A stretch of 40,333 bases of DNA from an uncultured Methylococcaceae bacterium. GTDB taxonomy: Bacteria > Pseudomonadota > Gammaproteobacteria > Methylococcales > Methylomonadaceae. Position 1 is the stretch's first letter; the number at the start of each line of letters is the position of its first letter. Under the pieces are notes generated by a model that saw only the letters and a list, made by a program, of their open reading frames with translations, had not been told where the DNA came from and did not search any database. The stretch is from positions 1-40,333 of the forward strand of contig CAJXMF010000022.1 of assembly GCA_913056195.1 (NCBI GenBank). Reading direction: 5' to 3'. Shown here piece by piece: positions 9,401-18,057 of the stretch. Made by a program: the position numbers and the translations under genes.

Positions 9401-9954
9401 AGTTACTGCAAACCGCCGTCAATACTCCGCTCAGTCGCGATGATCCTGATTTCAAGCTGGCTAATATTCCGGATCATCACTGCATCAAGGAAATGCCATT
9501 TTATCTGGCCTTACAAACCACTCAAATCGAACACATCAACACGATTTTAGCCGACTGCCCCGCTGTTCAGCCGCTATCAAGGCGAAAAATCAGCGGCTTC
9601 CTGACCGGTTTTATTGATCTGGTGTGTTGTTATAACGGCCGCTATTACGTCATGGATTACAAATCCAATGCCTTGAGCCAATACACCCAGTCTTACCTGA
9701 CCCAGGCCATGCGGGATCACAATTACGGCTTGCAATACTGGCTCTATGCCCTGGTGCTGCATTGCGCCCTGAAAAACCGCCTGCCTGATTATCAGTTTGA
9801 ACGGCATTTTGGCGGCATTAAATATCTGTTTTTACGCGGCATGCAACAAGAACATCCTGAATCGGGCGTTTACAGCGACAGCCCTGACCTGAACACACTG
9901 GAAAGGTTAGCCGCGCTGTTTTTCCCGAATCATGAAGCCATCACGACTGATTAA
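6451..9954 (+). CDS. recB: Exodeoxyribonuclease V (RecBCD) beta subunit, RecB
   Basis: RecB is the 3'-5' SF1 helicase and the only nuclease of the RecBCD complex. The 1167-residue product has the Walker A motif ASAGTGKT (residues 22-29), motif II DEFQDTD (378-384), and UvrD-type motifs such as GDPKQAIYKFRGAD and VKIITLHSSKGLEFP. The C-terminal RecB nuclease domain has Asp1056, Asp1069 and Lys1071 in the D...DYK pattern. The ATG at 6451 lies inside the recC end and matches the family N-terminus, so the longer frame from 6403 is not favoured. Its end overlaps the convergent FAD oxidoreductase gene by 14 bases. In many gammaproteobacteria recD follows recB; here it does not. Confidence 0.95.
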   Translation: MTFKAFSATETPLTTGINLIEASAGTGKTYTIAMLVVRFIVEQGLLIEQLLIVTFTKAATEELKDRIRARLVEAKQALDNHPDSAHDSDLRDWLHNLDIDTQTLRSRLNLALMNIDQADIFTIHGFCQRILTEHALESGQLFNCELTEDIKPTQQQCSDDFWRQQLYLRDPWESAVLTRNYATPDDLFVAISPVRPEYQLLPEVDTLDTLFQRLRQQAKSLPKALDNIFAALNTAQGDNKFKKNILENILENKSSFYQWAQGESITIPDFSTLTRETLFKGLNGNKLRGDEKKDQYLDELGLETTPFSQLQRTLQHIDISFRQNLYYGLVKTLPARLVQQNLMSFDDLITRLAYALQGDQKQHLQDALRQRYKAAFIDEFQDTDSNQWTIFSTLFQASDQYLFLIGDPKQAIYKFRGADIYSYFAAQRQAQYLFTLHKNWRSHPELVTAVNTLFEGRTHPFLFKELAFNPVAAAKSPDDGEIRNGIDRIAPLVLAQLDQNHGTQPHWSKTAASAAIQQHVVAEILSLLNSQYTINTKDQSHPVKPSDIAILVRTHVQAQDYQRILNDYGIPAIVNSNDSVFSSQQAHDLYTLLLALEQPGNSTRLKQALALHWFGLDGQTFYQLSQDDLLLEQWIIRFHDYHQLWQESGLLSMMTAVFDRENIISNLARQPQAERILTNINHLLELAQKAVSEHHLGPNKILDWLHHAITQESQHEAAQLRLESDENAVKIITLHSSKGLEFPIVFCPVLWDSGRPTNDKKPLQFHKDGRIYVDFGSDDLEQHKDLATNEQQAEDIRLFYVALTRAKFRGYLHWADVRTKEKPNQSAMGWLLQLAEQDFSGQQRLLQSFAENSPDCFAYQLLDVNIDIDSHYQAQTPQQTLAARRRHRDLSSHWQMSSYTALSALSLSDSPDFPQDKADESDDLIDEKNTDLLPKGAHTGNVLHEILEKTRFQALANGDDISQQRQQSCLRYGLSMEQPEIIDQLLQTAVNTPLSRDDPDFKLANIPDHHCIKEMPFYLALQTTQIEHINTILADCPAVQPLSRRKISGFLTGFIDLVCCYNGRYYVMDYKSNALSQYTQSYLTQAMRDHNYGLQYWLYALVLHCALKNRLPDYQFERHFGGIKYLFLRGMQQEHPESGVYSDSPDLNTLERLAALFFPNHEAITTD

Positions 9955-11455
9955 GCGCTTGCCAAAATGCCTGTTGCTGTTGAAAACCCAAGACCGCCTG
10001 CGCCGCCTTGACCCCGGAAACACTGACCCCATAAATGCCGCCACCCGGCGTTGTCCAGTGCCCGGCAAAATATAGTCCGGATAATGGCGACTGGTTTTGC
10101 ACCCGCATCGGCCCGATTTGATCCGGCGCCACATCCCAACCATAAGCCGCGCCTTGCTCGTTTGCCGTATAACGCCGCAAGGTCTGCGGTGAGCCCCCTT
10201 CGATAAAGCAAATATGCTGTTTCAAACCTGGTACGCGATGATCGGCTAATTCCAGCATATCATCAATCACCTGCGCCTTGCGATCTCGCCAGCCAGGCTC
10301 TGATACAAATGGCATCAGCGTCGTCAACAGCAAAAGATGCCGGCCATCCGCCGCCAGCCCCGGATCCAGCAAGGTCGGCGTGGTAATGCTCAGCCAACTG
10401 ACTTCGCCCTCACAGGTATGCTGATAATTTTTGTCATGATCAAAATCCGCATAACAAAAACACTCATGTCCGAGTTGCATCCGCCGCATATCCAGATCGG
10501 TGACGATATACACCACGAAAACCGACAATGATGGTCGCATTTTTTGCATTCGCTGCACAAAACGCCGCGAAAAATGCGCCTCACCGACCATTTTGAAAAT
10601 GGTTTGTTTCATATCGGTATTGGATACAACGCACGTCGCGGCAATGGTTTCGCCGTTTGTTTTCACGCCAGCCACCCGCTGGTTTTCGATCACAATCGTA
10701 TCCACTCGTGCTTTAAAGCGAACCTCGCCACCGTACTGTTCAATCGCCTTCACCAGTATATCCGCCAACGATTGAAAACCGCCCTTGCAATAATAGGCGC
10801 CATCAACCATATAACCGATGAGCATGGTGGCCCAATAAACAAATGAAACTTTCCCCGGTGGCAGCCCTAAATAAGGCCAATGACTGGCAAAAACACCTAA
10901 TACTTCAGATTCGGAAATAAATTCGGCGGCGACCTCCTTCAAGGTTGCTTTGCGATAACGAAACAAGGCCGGTAGTTTTTTTTGCGCGGTGTCATAATCC
11001 ATACCGACCATCATTTCATCCGCGACCGTGATTTCTTCAGCAATTTTCCGGCATAACGCCACCAGTTGTGTTAAACCGTTTTTTTGCTCGGGGAAATCAC
11101 GCCCCAAGCGTTCGACAAACGCTTCGGCCGTTTGCGGCAATGCCATTTCCAGGCCGGGATAATACACATGGCTGAACGGATTGACCGGGATGAATTCGAT
11201 TTGATCATCGACGCCCAGCGTTTTCAGAATTTTATAAATCACCTGCCCGCCCGCATAGCCTTCCGGGCCACAACCGCTGATTAAATGGACGCCGGCATCG
11301 AAGCTGTATTGTTTGCGCTTGAAACCATGCGCATAGCCACCGGGACGATCGTGCGCCTCCAGCAACAACACGGCCTTACCCGCTTTGGCCAAAAGGGCTG
11401 CCGCCACCAAGCCGCCGATGCCACTGCCGATAACGACAACCTCGTAACGCCTCAC
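9941..11455 (-). CDS. Phytoene desaturase/carotene isomerase-like FAD-dependent oxidoreductase
   Basis: The 504-residue flavoprotein starts with a dinucleotide-binding motif (GSGIGG, residues 10-15, with LLEAHDRPGGYA after the second strand). It ends with the FAGHWTTPGGGIYGVSVSG segment typical of the CrtI/CrtN/CrtISO family, which desaturates, isomerises or oxidises polyene chains. The chosen start is a GTG at 11455 whose last bases overlap the thioesterase stop codon (GTGA), placing it directly before the flavin motif. The longer frame from 11506 only adds residues read inside the thioesterase gene. It is the last of five co-directional genes. Next to an acyltransferase, an ammonia-lyase and a thioesterase, a role in tailoring a polyene pigment is plausible, but its substrate cannot be read from the sequence. 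Confidence 0.85.
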   Translation of the reverse strand: MRRYEVVVIGSGIGGLVAAALLAKAGKAVLLLEAHDRPGGYAHGFKRKQYSFDAGVHLISGCGPEGYAGGQVIYKILKTLGVDDQIEFIPVNPFSHVYYPGLEMALPQTAEAFVERLGRDFPEQKNGLTQLVALCRKIAEEITVADEMMVGMDYDTAQKKLPALFRYRKATLKEVAAEFISESEVLGVFASHWPYLGLPPGKVSFVYWATMLIGYMVDGAYYCKGGFQSLADILVKAIEQYGGEVRFKARVDTIVIENQRVAGVKTNGETIAATCVVSNTDMKQTIFKMVGEAHFSRRFVQRMQKMRPSLSVFVVYIVTDLDMRRMQLGHECFCYADFDHDKNYQHTCEGEVSWLSITTPTLLDPGLAADGRHLLLLTTLMPFVSEPGWRDRKAQVIDDMLELADHRVPGLKQHICFIEGGSPQTLRRYTANEQGAAYGWDVAPDQIGPMRVQNQSPLSGLYFAGHWTTPGGGIYGVSVSGVKAAQAVLGFQQQQAFWQALNQS

Positions 11456-11874
11456 GACTGACTCAACCCCAGTTTTTGCCAAAAAACAGGCGGCGATTGA
11501 TAACACATTTCACCGCTGTCCATCGCGACGGCGACCTGACAGGTAAAGCCGCGACACAAGCGTTGTCCGCTGTCCTTATCCTGAATGGTGTACTGTATTT
11601 TCATCCGGTTTTCCCATTCCAGCAAACGACAATGCACCCGAATTTTTTGTCCAAAGCGGGCCGCATGCGCATAACGAATATGCACTTCGATAATCGGCCA
11701 AACGTAACCTGTCTGCCGCATAACCTGGTAGCCATAGTCGATTTTATCCAGCAAGGCGCAACGCGCGATTTCAAAATATTTCAAATAATGCCCGTGCCAG
11801 ACAATTTCCATCGAATCGACATCAAAAAACGGTACTTCCAGTTCGACATCGGCCTCCAGTTTAATTTCAGTCAT
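11452..11874 (-). CDS. Hotdog-fold acyl-CoA thioesterase (4-hydroxybenzoyl-CoA thioesterase/YbgC-like)
   Basis: The 140-residue protein shows the signature of the 4-hydroxybenzoyl-CoA thioesterase family: FFDVDSMEIVWHGHYLKYFE (about residues 16-35), with the catalytic-type Asp at 18 and the following His-x-x-Tyr. It should hydrolyse an acyl or aryl thioester (CoA or ACP bound) in the cytoplasm. The ATG at 11874 overlaps the end of the ammonia-lyase gene by eight bases (ATGACTGA), and its own stop overlaps the GTG of the FAD oxidoreductase. All three are therefore likely translated from one mRNA. The upstream start at 11895 would lie wholly inside the lyase gene and is not supported by the family length. 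Such thioesterases occur in aryl-polyene loci, which the neighbours recall. Confidence 0.85.
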   Translation of the reverse strand: MTEIKLEADVELEVPFFDVDSMEIVWHGHYLKYFEIARCALLDKIDYGYQVMRQTGYVWPIIEVHIRYAHAARFGQKIRVHCRLLEWENRMKIQYTIQDKDSGQRLCRGFTCQVAVAMDSGEMCYQSPPVFWQKLGLSQS

Positions 11875-13381
11875 AAAGGCTCCAATGTTGCCCACGAATC
11901 AATTCGACACCTTGGCGCAATGCGGCTTCCAGTGCCCTGTCCTGTTCCAGAAAAGGAAAAAATGCCGCTACCTGCTGACAGGTTTTCTGCAATGGTTTGC
12001 TTAGCGCTACGTGTTCCCCGCGCAAATTCACGGCCTGCACCGAGGCCATCAACATTGCCGCCGTCACCTGTTCGGTCAGCTCCAACACCCGAATGCAATC
12101 GCGCGCGGAAATCGTGCCCATGCTGACCTTATCCTGGTTATGACATTCGGTGGATCTGGAAAAAACGCTGGCCGGCATGGTCAGTTTTAACGCCTCCGCT
12201 GTCCATGCCGATACCGCGATGTGCAGAGCCTTAAAACCATGATTCAGGACTTTCTGATCGCCAGTTGCACCGGACAGATTGGCCGGCAAACCATGATTGA
12301 ATTTTGGATCGGTCAATTGCGCCATTTGCCGGTCCAGTAAATCTGCCATATTGGCCACCGCCGTTTTCATGCTGTCCATCGCAAAGGCAATATGACCCCC
12401 ATAAAAATGGCCGCCGTGCAGCACATGCCCGCCTTCTGCATCGATAATCGGATTATCATTAGCGCTGTTCAACTCATTTTCGATAAATTGCCGCCACCAC
12501 GGCAACGCATCTTCCACCACTCCAATGACATGCGGTGCACAGCGGATGGAATAGCGATCCTGCAAGCGGGTGTCATTACGTGGCGTTTCTATCGTGGTAT
12601 GCAGATCGCCCCGAATCCGCGCCGCCACCTTGATTTGACCCTGATGCGGTTTGACCGAAAACAGTTTTTCATCAAAATGATACGCATTGCCCAGCACTGC
12701 AACCGAAACCAGGCTGGTAATTCGGGTGCATAATTGCGCCAGATAATGCGTGCGCTGCCAGGCTAGACAGGCGACAGCCGTCATCACCGCCGTACCGTTC
12801 ATCAACGCCAGGCCTTCCTTAGGCTTCAGCGTCAATGGTGTTATCCCGACCTGTTGCAAGGCCAGCTCAGCAGAGCACTTTTCACCTTGATACACGACCT
12901 CACGCTCACCTGCCAGCACTGCGGCCAGATAAGACAGCGGCGTTAAATCACCACTGGCACCGACTGAGCCTTCCTGCGGTATCAAGGGCAAAACATCATG
13001 CTGCAGCAATTGTGCGATCTGTTGCAACAAACGATAGCGCACACCGGAAAAACCCTGCGCCAGACTCTGCAACCGCACAGCTAAAATCGCCCGCGTTTGC
13101 GGCGCTGAAAAATAATCCCCCAGCCCGCAACCGTGAAAAGTGTACAGATGCTTAGGCAATTCGTGAACCTGATCTAACGGCACCGCAACAGTGCAGGAGT
13201 CACCATAGCCTGTGGTAACGCCATAGACCACGCCTTCTTCCCGCAATAACTGATCGATAAATTCCGCCCCCCGATCAATTCTGCGTACAAAACCGGCATC
13301 CTCGCTTAATTGCACACATTGTTTTTGTGTCGCAATCTGCCAAATGTCTTCGATCGTCAGCGCCTGACCATCAATCTTCAT
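11867..13381 (-). CDS. Aromatic amino acid ammonia-lyase-like protein (HAL/TAL/PAL family)
   Basis: The 504-residue protein carries the Ala142-Ser143-Gly144 triad in GSVGASGDLTPLS, which forms the MIO electrophile of the family. It also has the catalytic Tyr53 in VYGVTTGYG, the NSANDNP loop and the C-terminal QDKVSMG-type segment. It should remove ammonia from histidine or an aromatic amino acid. The substrate-selectivity pair lies in LYTFHGCGLG: position 82 is Phe, where histidine lyases usually have Ser, and 83 is His. Histidine, tyrosine or phenylalanine cannot be chosen from this alone. The other hut genes are absent, so histidine catabolism is unlikely from context. Aryl-polyene and xanthomonadin-type loci commonly hold such a lyase beside an LpxL-like acyltransferase and a YbgC-like thioesterase, exactly its neighbours here. 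The start at 13381 lies 16 bases after the acyltransferase stop. Confidence 0.9.
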   Translation of the reverse strand: MKIDGQALTIEDIWQIATQKQCVQLSEDAGFVRRIDRGAEFIDQLLREEGVVYGVTTGYGDSCTVAVPLDQVHELPKHLYTFHGCGLGDYFSAPQTRAILAVRLQSLAQGFSGVRYRLLQQIAQLLQHDVLPLIPQEGSVGASGDLTPLSYLAAVLAGEREVVYQGEKCSAELALQQVGITPLTLKPKEGLALMNGTAVMTAVACLAWQRTHYLAQLCTRITSLVSVAVLGNAYHFDEKLFSVKPHQGQIKVAARIRGDLHTTIETPRNDTRLQDRYSIRCAPHVIGVVEDALPWWRQFIENELNSANDNPIIDAEGGHVLHGGHFYGGHIAFAMDSMKTAVANMADLLDRQMAQLTDPKFNHGLPANLSGATGDQKVLNHGFKALHIAVSAWTAEALKLTMPASVFSRSTECHNQDKVSMGTISARDCIRVLELTEQVTAAMLMASVQAVNLRGEHVALSKPLQKTCQQVAAFFPFLEQDRALEAALRQGVELIRGQHWSLYD

Positions 13382-13397
13382 TGTTCACTCAATGTCC

Positions 13398-14327
13398 TTA
13401 GGAACGTTCCTTATTTCGCCAAAACTCATAAAAATTAAACCATTGTAATGGTGCCTTTTTCACATAACGCTGCAAAACAGCGCTATATTTTTGCACACAG
13501 GCCGTAATTTCCTGCTGCCGCTGTTTTCTTGAAAACGACAGCTTGTCACTGAAAGTATCAAAATAAATATGATGCATACCTTGCTGTTTAATGCAGAACA
13601 GGGTAAAAACCGGACATTTTAACAGCGACGCCAGAATAAAGGGACCTTGTGGGAATGCGGCCTCTTCGCCTAGAAACGATGCCCCGGCCACTCGCCCCTG
13701 GCCTGTCACGGGCACCCGATCTGCGGCGATAATGACTAATTCACCGGCATTGATTTTATCCTCCAGCAGCATCGCCGTTGCCGCATTGATTTCGGTCACT
13801 TGAATCAAATTCATACGACTGCTGCCTGCGGCGTATTCATTCAACACCCGGTTAAATTTCTCGGCATGACGGGTATGCACCAGTACATTGACCGTCACCC
13901 GCTTTCCCATCCAGGCCACAACCCGACACACTTCCAAATTACCTAGATGCGAGCCTAACATCAACACGCCTTGTCCTTGACTGAGATAAGCCTGCACCGC
14001 ATCACGACCATGATAATGCACATCGCTCATCGACAAGGCCCCACTCCAGGCCGCCAGTTTATCAATCATGGCATTGGCGAAGGCCATAAAATGCAAATAA
14101 CTGCCCAGTCGGCCGGTTTTTATCTTCAAATCCGGACAAAATGCCTTCGCACGCTGTAGATAGCGCTGGCTGGCCTCGCGGCCTGTACGGTTAATCAGCC
14201 AATAATAACTGACGACCGGATACAGAAATATTTGTAACGGTTTGCGCCCGAACAGCAAATACACTTTCAACAAGAAATGCATGCCCCAGACAATTCCGTG
14301 TTCCTGCATCTGCGCCCAGTGTCTCAT
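13398..14327 (-). CDS. LpxL/HtrB-like lysophospholipid acyltransferase
   Basis: The 309-residue protein belongs to the lauroyl/myristoyl acyltransferase branch of the LPLAT superfamily. It has the HX4E catalytic motif (SHLGNLE, His127 and Glu132), and its N-terminus (MRHWAQMQEHGIVWG) is typical of the subgroup found in aryl-polyene loci. A hydrophobic segment near residues 16-45 should anchor it to the inner membrane. It would transfer an acyl chain to a lipid or glycolipid. It lies 25 bases after polA and 16 bases before the ammonia-lyase gene on the same strand. A role as a true lipid A late acyltransferase is possible but less likely given the company it keeps. Confidence 0.85.
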   Translation of the reverse strand: MRHWAQMQEHGIVWGMHFLLKVYLLFGRKPLQIFLYPVVSYYWLINRTGREASQRYLQRAKAFCPDLKIKTGRLGSYLHFMAFANAMIDKLAAWSGALSMSDVHYHGRDAVQAYLSQGQGVLMLGSHLGNLEVCRVVAWMGKRVTVNVLVHTRHAEKFNRVLNEYAAGSSRMNLIQVTEINAATAMLLEDKINAGELVIIAADRVPVTGQGRVAGASFLGEEAAFPQGPFILASLLKCPVFTLFCIKQQGMHHIYFDTFSDKLSFSRKQRQQEITACVQKYSAVLQRYVKKAPLQWFNFYEFWRNKERS

Positions 14328-14352
14328 CTTCGAAGCCTTTTATACGCGCTTA

Positions 14353-17076
14353 TCAATGCGCTTCATCCCAGTTTTTACCTACACCGATGTCAACCAGCAA
14401 CGGCACATCCAGTTCTGCCGCCGAGCCCATTTTATCGCGAATGCTGTCGATGCAGTCATCGATCTCGGACTCGGCAATTTCAAAAACCAGCTCATCATGG
14501 ACTTGCATCACCATCTTGACATCAGGCGCTTGCTGTAAAATCCACTGATCGGTCGCAATCATCGCGCGCTTGATAATATCCGCCGCCGTCCCCTGCATCG
14601 GCGCGTTAATCGCAGTACGTTCGGCGTACTGACGGCGTGAGGCATTGCGGGATTTGATTTCCGGCAAATACAGCCGGCGACCGAACAAGGTTTCCACATA
14701 GCCTTGCTCATGCGCTTGCTGACGAATTTTATCCATATAGGCTTTAACCCCCGGATAGCGCTCAAAATATAAATCAATATATTCCTGCGCCTGATTTCGC
14801 GGCAAGCCGAGTTGTTGACCTAAACCGAAGGCCGACATGCCATAAATCAAACCAAAATTGATGGCCTTAGCCGAACGTCTGAGATCTTGCGTGACCTGTT
14901 CAAGCGGCACGGCAAAAACTTCCGCCGCCGTCGCGCTATGTATATCGACACCTTGCGAGAAAGCATTCAGCAACCCCTCATCGCCCGACAAATGCGCCAT
15001 GATGCGCAATTCAATCTGGGAATAGTCGGCGGCGACAATTTTATAGCCCGCCTGAGCAATAAACGCTTGCCTGATTTTGCGCCCTTCTTCGGTACGAATC
15101 GGAATATTTTGTAGATTGGGATCCGACGAGGATAAACGGCCGGTCGCGGCGACAGCTTGATGATAGGAGGTATGCACACGGCCTGTTTTTGGATTGATCT
15201 GCTGCGGCAGCTTATCGGTATAGGTCGACTTCAGTTTGCTCAGGCTGCGATATTCCAGTATCAGTTTCGGTAACGGATAATCCAGCGCCAGTTCCTGCAA
15301 CACAACTTCATTCGTCGAGGGTTGTCCTTTCGGCGTTTTTTTCAATACTGGCAGTTGCAGCTTGTCATAGAGGATTTCCTGAATTTGTTTTGGCGACCCC
15401 AGATTAAAGACTTGTCCTGCGATCTGATGCGCCTGTTGTTCTATGGAGGTGATTTTGCTGGCCAAAGCCATGCTTTGCTGCGCCAGCATATCGCGATCGA
15501 TCAATACACCGGTTCGCTCCATCCGCGACAACACTGGCACCAGTGGCATCTCGATATCCCGATACACCGCTTCAAGCGACGGGATTTGCTGCAGCTTTTC
15601 ACTCAGAACCTGATGCAAGCGCAAGGTAATATCAGCATCTTCAGCCGCATACGGCGCCGCCTGCTCCAATGGCACCTGCTGAAACGGCACTTGCTTGACG
15701 CCTTTCCCGGCGACATCTTCATAATGAATCGTATCCACACCCAGATAGGTTTTGGCCAGGTCATCCATGTTATGTTTGGTCGCCGTGCTGTTATATACAT
15801 ACGATTCCAGCATGGTGTCATGCGCAATGCCTTGCAATTCAATACCATGGTTCGCCAGCACATTGGCATCATATTTCAGATTCTGGCCGACTTTGGCCTG
15901 CTGCGCATCTTCCAGCAGCGGCTTCAGGCGCGCCAGTGTCTGCGCTCTGTCCATCTGTTCCGACGCATCCGGGTAATCATGCGCCAACGGTAAATAGGCG
16001 GCAACGCCTTCAGTAACGGCAAACGACACACCGACAATTTCAGCCTGATTGTAATCCAGGCTGGTGGTTTCGGTATCAAAGGCAAATAAATCTGCCTGTT
16101 GCAGCTCTGCCAGCCAATCGTCCAACTGGGCTTCGGTCAAAATGGTTTGATAATCAGTCTGGATTGGATCCGGGCTGTTTTCTGCATTCTGCGTGTCTTG
16201 CCGACCAAAACCAACATCTTCCAATTGCCGTAACCAGGTTGAAAAACCTAATTTTGCCACCAATGCCTTCAACGTTGACAAATCCGGCTGGCGACATTTT
16301 AAATCGTCCAGTGAATAAGTCATGGGAATATCACATTTAATCGTCGTCAAGGCTTTTGATAACGGCAACTGACTGAGATGCTGGCGTAAATTTTCACCGA
16401 TCTTGCCTTTGATTTCATCCGCATGTTCAATCAGGTTTTCCAGCGTACCATACTGTTTCAACCATTTCGCTGCCGTTTTTGGCCCGACTTTCGGCACACC
16501 CGGAATATTATCGACACTGTCACCCATCAAAGCCAGATAATCGATGATCTGTTCTGGTTTGACACCAAATTTTTCCACCACCCCCGCTCTGTCCATGCAG
16601 GTGTCCGACATGGTGTTTTCCAGCGTGATCTTGTCGCTGACCAGCTGCGCCATGTCTTTGTCGCCCGTTGAGATCACCACATCATAGCCTTGCTTCTCGG
16701 CCTGTCTGGCCAGCGCACCGATAACATCGTCGGCCTCGACATCCGGTTCCATAATTAATGGAATCCCCATCGACTGAATCAATTCATGCAAGGGTTCGAT
16801 CTGTACGCGCAAATCATCGGGCATCGGCGGCCGGTGCGATTTATAGTCTTCATACATTTCATGCCGGAATGTAGGACCCGGGGCATCGAAAACGACGATA
16901 AAATGATCGGTTTTATGCTCAGCCAGCAATTTTTTGAGCATATTTGCCACGCCATAAATGGCATTGGTTGGCATGCCTTCGGCATTGGTGAGCGGTGGAA
17001 TGGCATGATAGGCCCGAAATAAAAATGAGGAGCCATCCACCAATACCAGTTTTTTATTATGTTGTTCAGTCATCAT
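14353..17076 (-). CDS. polA: DNA polymerase I
   Basis: The 907-residue product is full length for DNA polymerase I, which fills gaps and removes RNA primers during replication and repair. The N-terminal third is the 5'-3' flap exonuclease ([31 protein letters not shown]). The middle 3'-5' exonuclease is intact, with DTET, the [10 protein letters not shown] segment and YAAEDADIT. The polymerase domain shows motif A ([14 protein letters not shown]), motif B ([16 protein letters not shown]) and motif C ([10 protein letters not shown]). Two adjacent ATG codons (17076 and 17073) could serve as the start. It is divergent from hisE, and the 136-base gap must hold promoters for both. Downstream genes follow within 25 bases, so read-through into the pigment-type genes is possible. 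Confidence 0.97.
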   Translation of the reverse strand: MMTEQHNKKLVLVDGSSFLFRAYHAIPPLTNAEGMPTNAIYGVANMLKKLLAEHKTDHFIVVFDAPGPTFRHEMYEDYKSHRPPMPDDLRVQIEPLHELIQSMGIPLIMEPDVEADDVIGALARQAEKQGYDVVISTGDKDMAQLVSDKITLENTMSDTCMDRAGVVEKFGVKPEQIIDYLALMGDSVDNIPGVPKVGPKTAAKWLKQYGTLENLIEHADEIKGKIGENLRQHLSQLPLSKALTTIKCDIPMTYSLDDLKCRQPDLSTLKALVAKLGFSTWLRQLEDVGFGRQDTQNAENSPDPIQTDYQTILTEAQLDDWLAELQQADLFAFDTETTSLDYNQAEIVGVSFAVTEGVAAYLPLAHDYPDASEQMDRAQTLARLKPLLEDAQQAKVGQNLKYDANVLANHGIELQGIAHDTMLESYVYNSTATKHNMDDLAKTYLGVDTIHYEDVAGKGVKQVPFQQVPLEQAAPYAAEDADITLRLHQVLSEKLQQIPSLEAVYRDIEMPLVPVLSRMERTGVLIDRDMLAQQSMALASKITSIEQQAHQIAGQVFNLGSPKQIQEILYDKLQLPVLKKTPKGQPSTNEVVLQELALDYPLPKLILEYRSLSKLKSTYTDKLPQQINPKTGRVHTSYHQAVAATGRLSSSDPNLQNIPIRTEEGRKIRQAFIAQAGYKIVAADYSQIELRIMAHLSGDEGLLNAFSQGVDIHSATAAEVFAVPLEQVTQDLRRSAKAINFGLIYGMSAFGLGQQLGLPRNQAQEYIDLYFERYPGVKAYMDKIRQQAHEQGYVETLFGRRLYLPEIKSRNASRRQYAERTAINAPMQGTAADIIKRAMIATDQWILQQAPDVKMVMQVHDELVFEIAESEIDDCIDSIRDKMGSAAELDVPLLVDIGVGKNWDEAH

Positions 17077-17169
17077 TCCAGTGGATAATCAAAAATTCCT
17101 GACCAACAATACAGCCTGCCAAAGGATGTCGCAAGCCCGTTGCAATTACGGTTTTATTCTGGAAACGGT

Positions 17170-17175
17170 TATAAT
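17170..17175 (+). promoter_or_regulatory. Possible -10 box of the hisE-tatABC promoter
   Basis: A perfect TATAAT stands 37 bases before the hisE ATG in the polA-hisE divergent region. No convincing -35 box lies at the right distance, so only the -10 element is claimed. Confidence 0.4.
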
Positions 17176-17212
17176 CAAAATCTGTGCAACTTTTAACAGA
17201 CAACACACTCAA

Positions 17213-17536
17213 ATGAGCGACGTATTACAGCAATTGGCAGACGTTCTGGAACAGCGTAAATCTCAATCGGCCGACAAATCCTATGTGGCCAGCCTTTATC
17301 ACAAGGGCCTGGATCATATTTTGAAGAAGGTCGGCGAAGAATGTACTGAAACTATCGTTGCCGCCAAAAACGGTGAAGCCGAGCAGATCATTTATGAAAC
17401 GGCCGACCTCTGGTTCCATTCCATGGTCATGCTGGCAGAGCTTGGTCTGGGCCCGGACGATGTTTTAAACGAATTACAACGACGTTTCGGCTTGTCAGGG
17501 CTGGAAGAAAAAGCACAACGCACACAAAAGGGGTAA
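17213..17536 (+). CDS. hisE: Phosphoribosyl-ATP pyrophosphatase
   Basis: HisE hydrolyses phosphoribosyl-ATP to phosphoribosyl-AMP, the second step of histidine synthesis, in the cytoplasm. From the ATG at 17213 ([16 protein letters not shown]) it has 107 residues, the normal length of a stand-alone HisE. The family motif [14 protein letters not shown]...[13 protein letters not shown] provides the metal-binding Glu and Asp residues. The open frame extends upstream to 17081, but that part has no HisE similarity and spans the probable -10 box. The stop is four bases before tatA. A hisE-tatA-tatB-tatC order is common in proteobacteria, so this is a normal operon rather than a hint of joint function. 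Confidence 0.94.
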   Translation: MSDVLQQLADVLEQRKSQSADKSYVASLYHKGLDHILKKVGEECTETIVAAKNGEAEQIIYETADLWFHSMVMLAELGLGPDDVLNELQRRFGLSGLEEKAQRTQKG

Positions 17537-17539
17537 GTT

Positions 17540-17755
17540 ATGGGCATCAGCGTGACACAATTATTGATTGTTTTAGTCATCGTTTTATTGCTTTTCGGCA
17601 CCAAACGCTTGAAGAACCTCGGTTCAGACCTGGGCGGCGCTATTAAGGGCTTTAAGAAAGCCGTTAAAGACGGCAGCGAAAACGATACGGATTTGCCGGA
17701 AAATAGCCAAACCCTGGAAGGTGAAGTGAATAAAAAAGACCACGAAAACGTTTAA
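17540..17755 (+). CDS. tatA: Sec-independent protein translocase protein TatA
   Basis: TatA is the pore-forming subunit of the twin-arginine system, which moves folded proteins across the inner membrane. The 71-residue protein has the single N-terminal helix (about 5-19), the FG hinge and the amphipathic helix ([20 protein letters not shown]), then an acidic tail. TatB follows two bases after the stop codon and TatC follows TatB. Its [14 protein letters not shown] segment closely follows the E. coli TatA pattern, which separates it from TatB. Confidence 0.95.
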   Translation: MGISVTQLLIVLVIVLLLFGTKRLKNLGSDLGGAIKGFKKAVKDGSENDTDLPENSQTLEGEVNKKDHENV

Positions 17756-17757
17756 TC

Positions 17758-18057
17758 ATGTTTGATATTGGTTTCTGGGAATTATGCCTGGTCGGGCTCG
17801 TCAGCCTGTTGGTCATCGGCCCTGAAAAGCTCCCTAAAGCCGCTCGCATTGCTGGCTTCTGGGTTGGAAAAACGCGCAATATGGTGGCGTCTGTCAAGTC
17901 CGAAATCAAACAGGAATTACAGGCTGAAGAATTGCGCCAAATCATGCAGCAACAAGCCGAGCTGGAAAAAACGATGAGCGAAGGTGAAAAACACCTGGAG
18001 ACGCTCCATAACGACGTCACACAATCTGTTCGGGACATTGAAAAAACGCATGACTGA
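17758..18057 (+). CDS. tatB: Sec-independent protein translocase protein TatB
   Basis: TatB forms the substrate receptor with TatC. The 99-residue product begins MFDIGFWELCLVG, typical of TatB, with one membrane helix, the GPEKLP hinge and a long charged amphipathic helix (about 25-70) rich in Glu and Gln. It is shorter than E. coli TatB (171 residues) because the tail is reduced, as in many proteobacteria. Its end overlaps tatC by eight bases (ATGACTGA). Confidence 0.94.
   Translation: MFDIGFWELCLVGLVSLLVIGPEKLPKAARIAGFWVGKTRNMVASVKSEIKQELQAEELRQIMQQQAELEKTMSEGEKHLETLHNDVTQSVRDIEKTHD

Noticed and set aside
11884..13381. Histidine utilisation (hut) locus
   Set aside because: Only the lyase is present; urocanase, imidazolonepropionase and the hut regulator are missing and the neighbours are of pigment or lipid type.
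17081..17212. N-terminal extension of HisE
   Set aside because: The extra 44 codons have no HisE similarity and span the probable -10 box; the ATG at 17213 gives the normal protein.
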